This document shows positions 12,760-25,041 of a DNA stretch of 64,000 bases, piece by piece. Numbering within the stretch: the first letter of the stretch is position 1; every line of letters begins with the position of its first letter. The DNA comes from Euonymus europaeus (taxonomy: Eukaryota; Streptophyta; Magnoliopsida; Celastrales; Celastraceae). Location of the stretch: contig OY756972.1 in assembly GCA_963580455.1 (NCBI GenBank), forward strand, positions 18,553,001 to 18,617,000, read 5' to 3'. Both the position numbers and the translations under genes were made by a program. Below the pieces are notes generated by a model. That model did not search any database and was not told the DNA's origin. It was given only the letters and a program-made list of their open reading frames with translations.

Positions 12760-13854
12760 ATTGTAATCGTCTATGAAAACAATCCTTTCTACATTTTCCG
12801 GTCTTTCTTCATGTAAAACGAAACTGCTGAACTCGTCCTCTACATTCTCAAATTCCTCGTTACTCCGGCCCCGCCGTCTAATATAATTGTGCAATGCACA
12901 ACAATGTCGACTTGTGTCCCGTACTTAAAACGCGACATATTATTAAGAATCTTCCACCGCATCTTTGTTACACCGACTGTCCTTTCTATGACACTATGGA
13001 GAGATGCGTGCTTCCGATTGAACTTCTCGCGTGGTCCACTGGCGTGCTACCCATTCATCCACCCCTATAAGGTGCAAGCTAAACCAAGCTTGTTAGCATA
13101 ACCTGCATTCACCAATTAATATTCCCATGAGCAAGGAATACAAATTCGTTAACAACATTTCTTCCGAAATATGATCATTAATTAAAATTATGAACTTAAA
13201 ATCCGCAACACACCTTGGGACGGATGCGGAAAGTTATATTCCGGAACAGAATGCACGTGGTCCAACATGCGCGGAACCCACATATGCAGCAGCAACAAAT
13301 AAATTCGTCATATCAAAATCACATACCGCCAAAACATTCTGTGACGCAAAACCTTTTCAGTTGATAAATGAAATTTGTGATACCCGTGGTATCACTGCTG
13401 GTATATGTGTCTCATCAAGCGCTCATATCGCATTGCTAAAAGCACATGATCGTCGATCGCTACTTATCTTAGCTGGGACCTCTGAGAATTTATTTCCTCT
13501 AAGCCTAATAACATCTATTGTCATCTACTACATCGACCTCAATACCATTGTCAATATCCTACTTATGGTCTTGCTTAAGTGCTGAAAATGCTCTTGTGAT
13601 AGTTTGTTACTTACTCCATGTCCCATTGTCAACAGAAAAATTGCTAGCATCTTAGAAATTTGAATGTATCCAGCTGCTTCGAGCATGTACCTCTCAGACA
13701 AATCAGTACATAATGCTCTAAATGTATCTATAGTAATGTGAAAATTTTCTTTGTCGACATCCACTGTGCCACAAAACCGGTATAGGACATCTTCATTAAT
13801 TGGGGCACAGAGGTCCTGAATGGAAATCCTGTTAGGTGTCAATAAAATTTTCAC
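12760..13854 (-). pseudogene. Harbinger transposase, left arm (broken)
   Basis: The N-terminal part reads LLTMGHGVSNKLSQEHFQHL, the region that precedes the nuclease domain in plant Harbinger transposases. The nuclease part follows with LDETHIPA (DGTH motif, Gly to Glu), VCDFDM (second acidic position), YLVDAGYANK and, near the end, VIERTVGVTKMRWKILNNM and CALHNYIRRR. In-frame stops and frameshifts occur in the middle and in the segment after DAGYAN. It cannot encode an active enzyme. Confidence 0.8.
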
Positions 13855-14910
13855 GTTACTGTAGATACATTTGGAGTATTATGTACTGATTTTTCTGAGA
13901 GGTATATGCTCGAAGCAGCTGCACACATTCAAATTCATGAGATGCTAGTAATTTTTCTGTTGACAGTGGGACATGAAGTAAGTAATAGACTATCATAAGA
14001 GCATTTTCAGCACTCTGACGAGACCATAAGTATGATTTTTACCATGGTGTTGAGATCGATGTACCAGATGACAATAGATGTTATCAGGCCTAGAGAAAAT
14101 CAATTCTCAGAGGTCCCGACTAACATAAGTAGCGATCGACGATCATATGCTTCTAACAATGCGATAGGAGCACTTAATGGGACACATATATCAGCAGTGA
14201 TACCGTGGACATCACAAATTTCGTTTATTAACCGAAAAGATTTTGCGTCAGAATGTTTTGGCGATATGCGATTTTGATATGATGTATTTATTTGTTGCTG
14301 CTGGATATGAGGGTTCCGCCCATGATGCGCACATGTTGGACTACGTGCATTCTGTTCCAGAATATAACTTTCCGCATTCGCCCCAAGGTCTATTGTGGAT
14401 TTTTAGTTTATAATTTTAATTAATGATCATATTTCGGAAGAAATGTTGTTAACTAATTTTTTTCCTTGCTTAGGGAAATATTACTTGGTTGATGCAGGTT
14501 ATGCTAACAAGCCCGGTTATCTTACGCTTTATAGGGGGTGAAGGTATCATTTGCCGAAGTGGATGAATGGGCGGTGCGCCAGTGGACCAAGCGAGAAGTT
14601 CAACTGGAAGCACGCATCTCTCCGTAGTGCCATAGAAAGGACATTCAGTGTAACAAAGATGCGGTGAAAGATTCTTAATAATATGCTCCGTTTTAAGTAC
14701 GGGACACATGTTGACATTGTTGTCGCATGTTGTGCATTGCACAATTATATTAAACGGCGGAGCCAAAGTAACGAGGAATTTGAGAATGTGGGAATGAGTC
14801 CAGCAGTTCCGTTTTACATGAAGAAAGACCGGAAAATGCAGAAATGAGTGTTTTCATAGACGACCACAACATGGGTGTGGTTAAAGATATGATTGGTAAT
14901 GCACTAGGAT
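13853..14910 (+). pseudogene. Harbinger transposase, right arm (broken)
   Basis: A mirror copy of the left-arm transposase. It reads DTFGVLCTDFSERYMLEAA near 13866, then IGALNGTHISAVIPW (DGTH with Asp to Asn), AGYEGSAHDAH-like sequence near 14300, KYYLVDAGYANKPGYLTLYR at about 14475, SAIERTFSVTKMR and VVACCALHNYIKRR up to 14760. Stops fall just after YRG and after TKMR, and the first catalytic Asp is lost, so it is inactive. It lacks the first roughly 50 residues present in the loop of the left copy. Confidence 0.8.
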
Positions 14911-15423
14911 AGTTTATTATTATAAATGTAACTTCGTACCACGATGATGTTGTAAGACATGTACGTATAATTAGTTATGATGTTGTAAGACATGTATGTA
15001 CAATTAATTAGCAAATATGTATGTTATCATTTAAGAAAATAAATATGTTATATGACATGTAAGGTAGTTAATGATTATTGTAAAATTTTAAAAATAAAAT
15101 AATTAGAAAAATAAATTAAAATTATTTAAATGTGATGTTTAATTATTAAAGTACTCTAAATGCTCCTAAGTGTAAATGTGACAGCTTATACTCCATGTAA
15201 GACATACACTACCAAACATTAGTCAACTTATTTCACAGCTTATAACGTCAGTTTAATTTCACAGCTTATACACTCTTAGAAAAACTCTTTACCAAACGAA
15301 AGCAGAGTATTTACCGGAAACGTTCTCCCAGGGATGGGAAAAATTGGCGCACTACAATAAATACAAAAAATTAAATGAATAATTAATGTTAAGAGTTTGA
15401 AATGATCTATTGCCGAGAAGTTA

Positions 15424-15594
<171 letters not shown>

Positions 15595-15997
15595 TCAATT
15601 AGTAAATAATTCACCTACAACAAATCCAAGAACATGCTACTTGTAAGGATAACCAAAATCAAAAAAATTATGAAACGCTTGAGTGAGTAAAAGTTACAAC
15701 TTAATGTACCGGTATTTGTCGAGCAGGATCTTTCAGTGTTTCACGCAGAAGCACCCCATCAGTCATGCACTGCATGGCAAATACAGTTTTTTTAACGATT
15801 TTGACAAAGCAGGAAAAAAAAAACTAAAGGCAAAAGATGAAACATGAATATACAAATGCACAATTTGTGAAAATGTTAAATAGCATGATAAAACTCAGGC
15901 ATCCACCCATTAACCTCTATGACAAGAAGTTCATACCATCAAGGAACCTCCATGTATAATAAAACCATATATAACATCAGCAAATTCCTTAACATCA

Positions 15998-16219
<222 letters not shown>

Positions 16220-19200
16220 TTAAAAGAGTCCAGAAGTCATAAATATTCAAAGTTAAATAAGGTAAAAAAAATTAAAAATATTTCTAAACCTGTACAAAAG
16301 TTCAAATCATAGTTTTTGTAACAACTAATTTTACCTGTGTCAATTGAGTTGTCTTTCCAGAGCCAGTTTCCCCAACAACAGCTACCACCTGGTTTTCACG
16401 AACAACCTGTCAAATGCAACAACTAAATTAGAATCAGACAAACAAATCACATAGGAAAAAATCGAGGCTTACTGTATGGGACCAAAGTGTGGCAAAGACA
16501 CTAAATAAAGAGAAAATAAGAAACTACTAGATACAACGATCAAAACTTGCATGCCTCAACCTTGTGCATTCAAATCTAAATCGCCGTTGGGTGGCAATAT
16601 CCTTATGCTTTCGTATCTTACTTGCATGATCCAAAAGGTTTAAATTCATAATAAATCCCATTCAAATATTGCAACCTAAAGACCCCTATGAACCCCAATA
16701 CAACAACATAGGAAAAAAGCAAACCGACCACAAATGGAATCGCCAGTATTAACTAAATTTTGACCATGCAAAAAAGAACAATTGTGTCAAAATTATCTTT
16801 CAAATAGCTATGACTGGGTCTAATATTGAATGATGGGTCCAAAAGTGAGCCAACTTAACAAAAGGGAAGAATTATACCTGCAACAACGCATCCCGCACGG
16901 AAAATATAGGCAGATACTGTCGCTGCTCTGCCATAGTCTTTGACTTTGCAAAGTCACCAACAGCCTCCCCCTGCTTCAGATCATTAGATGCTGTGCAAAT
17001 TTTGCATCTTCCTTAAAATCAACTTCACCATCTTCGGCGACTTTGGCAGTATCAGCATCAATCTATCATTGAAACAGAACAACAAAACATGCGTCAGCAT
17101 CCAATCTTAGATGAGAAGTCAAAAAATTGTGCCTTTGTTCATATTTGAAGTATCATACCTGTTCTGCTGTCTTCTCAACGCCGAGGATATCACCAAGTTT
17201 TGAACCCGCAAGTTCCCAAAATCGCTTTCGTGACTTATTCATGCTTTGCTTTTCACGAATTTCCCTAATCAGGGAAGAACCCTTGCGTTAAATTATAGCT
17301 ATATCTGATGTGGAATCCTTTATGGGCATTATTGGGTCTTTTTGCTTAGTAAAAACAACTTTCCCATCCAGTAAAGACGGTTTTATATCTGTCACAAAAG
17401 AGGTACATATAATCACAATTCTAGATAGAGGAAATAGATCAAGCATTGATAAATTAACCCACCAATGGGAAGGTTTTAAAAGAAGGCTTCTTACCATGTA
17501 CAAGCAGAATAACCTTACGCTCTTCCTCAACATCAAACTCTGTCTGCACCTCAGTACCTCTCACAGCTCCAGACCTCAGAAGTTGCCAGTCTTCCCATTG
17601 AGCATTATCAGCCGTAAGTTGCAACAATTTCTTGCTTTGAGCAAGTGTCATCCCATTTCCATCTATCCAAACCTGCATCAGTTAGCGAATAATTTTTAGA
17701 AAGGAGTTGGTCCAATTGGAAAACGTCCACATTGAGATGTTTAAGTGAGATATAGGGAAAAGCTAACTTAGTTCAGCTAAAGAGCAGACAACCAATTGCA
17801 CAGCAACACACTTAATGTACCGAGAAAAAAGAAGGAATTTTCAGCTTATTTCCATGGCTATCGTGTGATGCATATGGACCAAAAGGAACAGTAGAGTTTT
17901 TGAAAACAAGAAACATCACTTAAACATTGTAATTGATTCTATCTGTACCATCCTTAAGCTATGGTGCAGGAATAGTTCTCTCTCCCGAGGCATTCTAATT
18001 GTTTTTTATATCTTTGCTCTAGGCACCATCTTGGTGTCAGTTCATTAACGCAAAAATCTTTTTCCTGATCGAAAAAATAAAATAAAATAAAATTCCAAAA
18101 ACACACTAAAAACCTCACGACGTAACATATTTGAACCTGAAATTGGTTATTTAATCGATCCACTAATCAGGAGGAAAAACTCGTGCACCCACCGTGTTCC
18201 TCACATTTAACAATGGATGGTTCCACCTGTGTACCAGAAAGTAAAATCAACTTTAAAGGCATTGTATACATACCAGTCTTTTGGCAGACTCTGCCTCCTT
18301 TTTTTGGAATGAACCATCATCCCCAAGGGAAAACGACGAACTATCTGCATCAGTCAATGTGTTCCTTTCTTCTCTGTCATACCTATATAACAAAATTTGT
18401 ATGGGTAAAATGAGAGGGACATTTATAAATTTCATGACAAAAAAACACAATGGGACCATCACAATTTATGTCATTTAAAAGTATGGGAGAAAATGTTTCA
18501 GAAAGACTTTGTACAAGTGAGCAAGAAACAGATGGAGGGTCGAAGCACAACCTGGCAATCAAGCGATGAAATGAATACCAACAACCAAAAAATAATATTT
18601 AATTTATAAATGCAGATGAAATGAATACTAAATTACCATGCTCGGTCAGAATAGTATTCCATCTCCAGATGCATGCTTTCATGTATTTCGTGATGGCGTT
18701 CTTCAGACGAATAAGTATTTTCCGCTTCTCCATCCTGAGCAGAAGAATTAACAAATCCAGATAGGTAAGAGAATTTTAGCATCTGATTAAATCGTTCAAA
18801 CATTGAATGGACAACCATAAGTCAACACTGAACAAAAGAAGTGTGACATTGTTTGAAATAAAATAAAATAAAATGTAAAATACACATGGAACTGCTATTC
18901 ACAAATCCTATTTTCAAATTAAAAAGTAAGGAAGCAAGCTAGAGCTGAACAATTTATACACTACCTGATATGATTTGGAACTTCCAGTCAGGAATGTAAG
19001 TTTATGGGACCTCCAACCGTGTCTAGAACTTGCAGACCTAACAAAAGACCCAGAAGCACGTATCGGGACTGGAGAAGGAGGAACCCTATCCCAGGGAGAG
19101 GCAGCAGTAACTGTCCATATAAAACAGGCCCATAATCAACATAAGTAATAAACAACGAACAGTTTTGATATTAAAAAAAATGTTAATTAAAAAGCTTCAA

Positions 19201-19363
19201 AATGTTGTAGATCCTAAGAAATACCAGTAGAAAGAGGAGTATGGCGGTCCAACAATGGAGAAACTGATCGTGCATCAGGTGAAGCCCCAAGAAACAATGG
19301 CGATGGTGATGGTTGATGGCGCCTACTAGTACTGGAAAGACCATCCCGGTGTGGTGTATCTTC

Positions 19364-20318
19364 CCACTCATATCTTCCATCATCCCAATCAGATCTACCT
19401 GCAAGATCCACATTTGATTCTCAAATGAGCAACAGCCTGATAAAAGAAAACAACACGCTGGGCACAAAGCTCCAGCTGTGGAGGGCAGTTGCGGAGAAAA
19501 GCAGATGCACATAGCCTTACTCCACATTGCAGAGAGACACAAAAGTCAACACTTGTAAGAACTAAAAAGCAAGATCCTGTGGAATATGTTTTCTCCTCTC
19601 ATAGACTCATACCAAGTGCTCACATATACACTTAGATGAGCGCAGGAATAAAGATGTAACCATATGCAAATGCATTGGCCTTCAGAGACTTTTGAAGGTT
19701 TTGAATCTCCTATCAGAAGTCTTGAAAGTTTCTCAACACCCCTAACTTGTGGTTTGTCGTTTGAGTAGCAAAGACAACTTATGTTAATTTCTAAAAACTT
19801 TGATTTACCTTCCAATTTTACGTGTAAAAACTTTGATTTACCTTCCACTCATATCTTCCATCATCCCAATCAGATCTACCTGCAAGATCCACATTTGATT
19901 CTCGAATGAGCAACAGCTCGATAAAAGAAAACAACACGCTGTGCACAAAGCTCCCGCTGTGGAGGCAGTTGCTGAGAAAAGCAGATGCACATAGCCTTAA
20001 TCCCACATTGAGACACAAACGTCAACACTTATAAGAACTAAAACACAAGATTGTGTGGAATGTGTTTTCTCCTCTCATAGACTCATACTAAGTGCTCACA
20101 TATACGCTTAGATGAGTGCAGGAATAAAGATGTAACCATATGCAAAAGCATTGGACTACAAGGCTTAAAGGAATTAGCCATAAGACAATTTTGAAGGTTT
20201 TGAATCACCTATCAGAAGTCTTGAAAGTAAGTTTCTCAACACCCCTAACTTATGGTTTTGTTGTTTGAGTAGCAAAGACAACTTATGTTAATTTCTAAAA
20301 ACTTTGATTTACCTTCCA
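19364..20318. repeat. Tandem duplication of about 480 bp inside the helicase gene
   Basis: The unit beginning CCACTCATATCTTCCATCAT occurs at 19364 and again at 19845 (offset 481) and runs to about 19813 and 20318. It spans the last bases of one intron, the splice acceptor and about 35 nt of the exon that starts at 19398. A second, unused copy of acceptor plus exon start (GRSDWDDGRYEW) therefore lies at about 19845-19881. The copies differ by small indels and substitutions. Confidence 0.85.
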
Positions 20319-20844
20319 GTTTGTAAAAATTTGGTGGCACACCCCTCTCCCCACAAAACAACACAGACAAAAAAATATTCCCTTTAATTTAACCATTATA
20401 TTCCACATTAAAAAAAAAGCACAAGCATGTAAGAGAGAGAGAGACAGAGAGAGCTTCTAAAAATGCATTGGAGAGAAATTTTTATGAAACCAAAAAAAAA
20501 CTCTCTTGTAACTTAGAATACTTAAAGGATAGACTGTAAACAAGTAAAAAGCAAACACAATGAGAATGAGAAAAATATCACAATACCAGGTGTTCTTCTT
20601 GCACCTTCATATCTATCTCGTTTGCTTCGATAAAGTCCACCATACACTTGGTCACAATGTCACATCGGCTATATTTTTCCCTTCCATTATAATCATCGGT
20701 TTGGTCATTGTCTCGCTGCTTCCTTGATATTTTTTCGCTTCTAGTATCATCTTTATAGCATATTCTCTCACCACCTCGAACATCTCTTTCATACCTAGGA
20801 CTCCTAGACTAAGCACTCCTGGAACTCCTAGATGGAGTTGGAAC

Positions 20845-22990
20845 CTTAAAAACAAAAGAATATTGAAAATTAAGCCTACAAACAATTTCGATTTTTGAAT
20901 GCCTCAGAATTTCAATACAAATGAGTACACAAATGAAGCATCAAAGGCAGCTTTCCATACATGTTGCTCAATAACTAAAATAAATTCACACCACAGAATT
21001 CAGAGCCCAAAAAACACCTCAAGAGGTCCACTCTAAGATAGGTGATGAAGTCATCAAAAGGCACAAAAGAAATGAATTCAACTGACCTATCTTAGAAATT
21101 AAAAGGCTTTTCATCTTTTATTCAATTATGAAATTCACAGCATCGTTGAACCGAAACCTTCATGTGAGCAGTGAGCACAAACTTAACATTGGCGACAATG
21201 ACTTTAACTCATCTCCTTTTTTTCCCCTTTTTTTCCTACTTCTACTAGCAAACATGTGGCGCAATATTATGTGGGGGTTAAGGTTAGTGTACATCTTGCA
21301 TCATTGCATGTCCTCAATCCCGCCAATTACGGGAGCCTTGTGCACTGGAGTTATTTACCTTTAATCTTTTTTCTTACTTCAATACAAAGCTTGCTTAAAT
21401 AAACTTGACATTACTTTCTTCATCAACTTCTAGACTTTTATGTCACCTGTTAAGAGATAAATGTCCCACATCGTCTACTTTGGATGAATTGTATGTGAAT
21501 ATATGAGGTACCCTCTCCTCTTTCTAATAGGTCCTTTTAGGGAGAGTGTATAGGCCACTATAAGCCAAATTTAACATGACCATTTCAAATTTGTATTAGA
21601 ACCTTAACATAAACTATTGCTCATAAACCCACAAAAAGAAATGCTCATACAAGTATACAACACAAACAATAACAAGTTAACAACAATGGACTTTTGAGGT
21701 TTAGCTAAAAAGGGAACTGTTAATAGAACTTCAAAAATTTCACTAAAAACATATAAGCACCCTACTTTAAAAAACAAATTAACACGACCCACTAAAAACA
21801 TACAAGCTGTCTGGTTCAGAAATTAATAATGACAACAGCAGAAAGAAAATATCAGACATACTTACATCTGAAGACATTTGCTCGCTTGAACAATGACGAC
21901 TCACACATCACAATCTTGTGCTTCGCCACTAACTGTCCTTTCTGCAATCAATGATCACCAAATTTACTTTAAAAAGTTGAAATGAATAAATAGAAGTACA
22001 TTTGCACATTTGCAGACAGCTTGAAAGCATTTCCGAGTAGAAGTGGCTTCTCTAAGAGCAACAACAATAGTACCATTTTGTTGGGCCAGCAACCCATATT
22101 TTCGATCCCACTTCTATTACACAAAATTTAAACCACACACATCTCACAATACAGTCACATCAGCAAAACACAAATCTCTAAACATTTTTTTCTCCCAATT
22201 TTATTCAAGCCAACCACTTTCCAATCCTCCATACTTTCACTATCAAATTTACACCAAAATCAAGACCGGGTCTCACCTTTATTACAAAAAGTCAAGCCAC
22301 ATCATAATCCATATCACCAAAACATATATCCCAATACAGCCACATCAACAAAACACGTCTCCCAATATAGTCACATCAGTAAAAACACACATTTTCACAC
22401 GATTTGTCAGCGCAACAAAAAGCAACAATTGTGGTTGCTTTAAAAATGATGATGTTGTGATTTCTCATACATAAACCACCATGCCTCTCATTATTATAAC
22501 AAATACAGATTGCAAGGAGCTGTTTCTAACAAACTTAGCTAATTGGCATAGGACATCCCAATCCACGTCTTTAATGGTTATTCCGTATGACAACAACCAA
22601 TAGACTATTTTCTTGGCTGTAAATAGTGTCAATGAACAGTAAATCGGATAATTGCTTGGTGAGGGGCTGTAAGGGGAAGATGAGCTTATCCAACCATGAC
22701 TGAGAGATTCAAGGAAAATTTATTCAACTTAGAAGTTTTAGTTCTTGTTTGTTGAAAGTTCTGTTTTGTTTTAAAACCTAGGAATTGGGAATTTTAGCCT
22801 AGGGTTTCTTGAATTGAGGCTGATTTTAGGGATTAAGGTTTCTGGTTTGCTTAACCCTCAGACAAAAATCTACATCAGTAGTTTAAAACCATTCATCTGT
22901 AAAATTTAGATCCCTTTTCCCTGAGTTGGTTTCCATTGACTCGCTCGTTTGGCCTTTTACTCTGTAGTAAGTATAGATGTGTAACTAATC
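20845..22990. other. Former 5' part of the helicase region; no confident exons
   Basis: The N-terminal exons expected here on the minus strand are not recognisable. A possible exon at about 21890-21950 (acceptor TTGCAG, donor ATGTAAGT) has a stop in one frame and no convincing match. An Au-type SINE lies at 21250-21365, and an LTR-like fragment with the phrase TGTCCCACATCG lies near 21440-21570. The long plus-strand frame at 22043-22474 is low in complexity and probably random. Confidence 0.45.
21250..21365 (+). repeat. Au-type SINE (3' part)
   Basis: The stretch GGTTAGTGTACATCTTGCAT, then CCCGCCAATTACGGGAGCCT and TGTGCACTGGAG, matches the layout of the plant Au SINE 3' half (GTACAT, then CCC...GGGAGCCT, then GTGCACTGG). 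The tRNA-like head is degraded. Confidence 0.65.
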
Positions 22991-22998
22991 AAAATTTG

Positions 22999-23170
22999 AA
23001 TTGTTGTAGGGTTAGATGTACTTGCCAATGAAAAACGGGGTGGATTTAATGTCCTGAAAGAGAGGTTACTTCAGTAGTGTCATCCAATACTGAGGAAGAG
23101 ATGTTTGAGTCTTCCTCTTCCAGCATACAGGAAGACGAGCAATGTGGTCGCTACTACTCGTAGTCTCGTG
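22999..23170 (+). pseudogene. PRP16: Likely N-terminal exon of the PRP16 gene, in opposite orientation
   Basis: After an acceptor-like TTGTTGTAG, the plus strand reads GLDVLANEKRGGFNVLKER and then, one frame over, VTSVVSSNTEEEMFESSSSS. PRP16/CUV proteins of plants have this layout near residues 35-90: GLD.x.A..K, then F.VPK, then SV..S...EE and a Ser-rich run. A single missing base explains the frame change, and a TAG follows at about 23158. The rest of the gene (11.0-20.8 kb) is on the minus strand, so this exon must have been inverted or copied. The match is from memory and moderate in strength. Confidence 0.55.
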
Positions 23171-23599
23171 CAATGGACATACCGTAAAATTGATTCAAGT
23201 GAAAGAACTCTTGAAGGCACAGTCATAAGAAAACAAAACATTTAGGAAAGGACATGATAGCAGCAGCCAGCACTAACAGTCTACTAACCTAAATAGCTTA
23301 TTTTACACCCAATTTGTCAATGACAATTTCACATAGTACACATTCGATGATTCCAATTTGTTTAACTCCAATTTGTCAATAACAATTTCACAGAGTACAG
23401 ATTCCAATTTGTTTAGCCTAAATAGCTTATTTAACTCCCAATTTGTTTACTACATGGCATGCTTCTCCACCGACAAACAGTCATACACATGATTCAATCG
23501 TTACATACAGTCATACACATTCCAGGTCACACAAACTAATACATGTATATATCCACTATGTAACTAACATATCTATAAACATTAAACATCTTACCTGTC

Positions 23600-23836
23600 T
23601 CTGTTATGGATTTCCTTCACCCGTTTTTGAAGTGGAAGGTCAGATGTCAAAACAGCTTCTGTTTTCATCAAATTCGCCCCATTAAGCACCAATTGTAGGA
23701 GAAAAAAACAAATGAATGAAGTGAGAAGTGAAAACCCTAACCAGACAAAAGCAAAGCCAGAGAATCTGTTGTGGATTTGCTCCAACCGATCTGGAAGTGG
23801 AAGCTCAGTTTTGATTAAATTCGCTCCATTAAGCAA
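23600..23836 (-). repeat. Imperfect tandem repeat next to a donor-like site
   Basis: On the minus strand the phrase CTTAATGGAGCGAATTTAAT (from about 23833) recurs as CTTAATGGGGCGAATTTGAT (from about 23688). Each is followed by CTTCCACTTC and by AATCCACAACAG or AATCCATAACAG. The second copy has about 20 extra bases and ends in CAG/GTAAG, a good donor. It could be a duplicated untranslated exon of the inverted helicase end. I assign no function. Confidence 0.5.
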
Positions 23837-24478
23837 AGCCAGAGAGTGATATACGAAAAGCGAAAAGCCCGAGACAGAGAGAAGTGATCTACCGCACAGC
23901 GCACAGTCGGAGTTGCTTGCGAGAAAGTGCTGAAGGGAGCTGCGCAGCCTGCGCGTGGTATAATTTTAAGGGCAAGAGAAATCCTAATTCGAAGTTCTAT
24001 TCTACTCCGGTAAAGGGGAGGAGGTGGATTACAATTCGTTTGCAGAGATGGTTTTCTTAATTTTATTTTATTTTTTAAAATGAAGAAGGATCCGATAAAA
24101 TAATGGTATGAGATTCCATTTTTCATTTTTTTATTTTTAAAATGAAGAATTGGATGTGAACAGTTCATCTAGTTAACTGATTGAAAATATTAAAAACTAC
24201 TCGAGTTATCAATTTGAAATAAATCGAGACTATTCTTATTTTTTTATAACGTTTAAATATTCAATGATCAATCTTTTAATGATTTAAATTAGATTTTAAC
24301 CTGTGACATTTCGGTATACATAATGCTTCAAAAAATTCTACCAATAACAGAATAACACAATAATACAAAATGCCCAATTTTCCATCACCACTACTGTGAC
24401 AAAAATTGATTCATTAATCTCTTTGGCACCAAAACTAGAAGAATCAATAACAAATTGCACTTGATAATCCTCCATACT
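23837..24478. other. Gene-free stretch
   Basis: No gene is visible. The minus-strand frame at 23815-24168 begins without ATG, has a random-looking composition and overlaps the repeat region. Confidence 0.5.
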
Positions 24479-24982
24479 CTAAACTTTCACAACAACACAC
24501 CTGACTTTCTGGGTTATGTTACAGTCCTTCAAATCTTCAGTTTGTTTATGACTGGAAGACAGAAACTGATGATTTCTGCTTCTTCTTGCATCTGATGCCA
24601 AATGCTGCCTAAACGTTGCAATAAAAGCCTCCACTCTCCTATTCAATTCCTCTTGAGAAATCACTGGACAAGTACTACTCTCACCATCAACTTCAACATT
24701 CTCCTGCACAGTAATTTCATCTTCCACCACGTTTCCGTTCTTCATTGATTTACTGTCATCGCTTCTTGCTTCGACACTAACAGGCCTTCTACATCGTCTC
24801 CTCTTCTTAATCTTCATCTCTACGCTGCAACTATTGCTCTCTTGACTTTCAGATTTAGCATAAATGGAACAGAAGAATATGGCTAGTAAGACCAAATTGA
24901 GGACCAAGAAGACCCGTAAACGCCATTGCTCCACAAAACACAACTTCACAGCATGTGTTAGACAATAATTTAAAAGACCCAT
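24479..24982 (-). CDS. Membrane-anchored DUF761-type protein
   Basis: A single-exon protein of 167 residues, apparently intact. One membrane segment lies at residues 24-41 (VFLVLNLVLLAIFFCSIY), followed by a strongly basic patch at 57-67 (KIKKRRRCRRP) and an acidic middle. At 109-136 sits EELNRRVEAFIATFRQHL, the helical motif that defines the plant DUF761/DUF4408 group. The family is plant-specific; several members respond to wounding or microbial patterns, but no enzyme activity is known. I chose ATG at 24982: the frame runs five codons further upstream but only with a TTG, and the TATA box at 25031-25041 would place transcription start close to 25005. No introns and no lesions are visible. 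Confidence 0.8.
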   Translation of the reverse strand: MGLLNYCLTHAVKLCFVEQWRLRVFLVLNLVLLAIFFCSIYAKSESQESNSCSVEMKIKKRRRCRRPVSVEARSDDSKSMKNGNVVEDEITVQENVEVDGESSTCPVISQEELNRRVEAFIATFRQHLASDARRSRNHQFLSSSHKQTEDLKDCNITQKVRCVVVKV

Positions 24983-25030
24983 TATTTCTGTGAACAAAAT
25001 TGTGTCTCAAGACTCAACGCATGCAAGTGT

Positions 25031-25041
25031 TTTATTTATAG
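25031..25041 (-). promoter_or_regulatory. TATA box of the DUF761-type gene
   Basis: The minus strand reads CTATAAATAAA, a strong plant TATA box about 50 bp upstream of the chosen ATG. This gives a short leader of roughly 20-25 nt. Confidence 0.6.

Larger units (their letters stand above)
12411..15304. mobile_element. Inverted duplication (foldback) of a Harbinger transposon
   Basis: Two copies of one PIF/Harbinger element lie tail-out and head-in. The left arm is 12411-13748, the loop about 13749-13844, and the right arm 13845-15304. Outer ends are matching inverted repeats: TGCTTTTGTTTGGTAAAGAG at left, and on the opposite strand of the right end TGCTTTCGTTTGGTAAAGAG. Subterminal AGAGTATAAGCTG words repeat inside each end. 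Each arm carries a broken Harbinger transposase running outward from the centre. The right arm has about 50 extra bases near its outer end. No 3-bp target duplication is visible, and roughly 20 bases of host exon are missing at the junction. A transcript through it would fold into a stem of about 1.3 kb. Confidence 0.85.

Noticed and set aside
13190..13585. 131-residue plus-strand frame in the Harbinger pair
   Set aside because: It is antisense to the left-arm transposase nuclease domain; the transposase reading on the minus strand explains it.
19183..19542. 119-residue minus-strand frame
   Set aside because: It starts in intron sequence without ATG; the true coding part is only the exon 19225-19398 in another frame.
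22043..22474. 143-residue plus-strand frame
   Set aside because: His/Ser/Thr/Tyr-rich with internal near-repeats, no known domain and no splice context; likely chance in CA-rich DNA.
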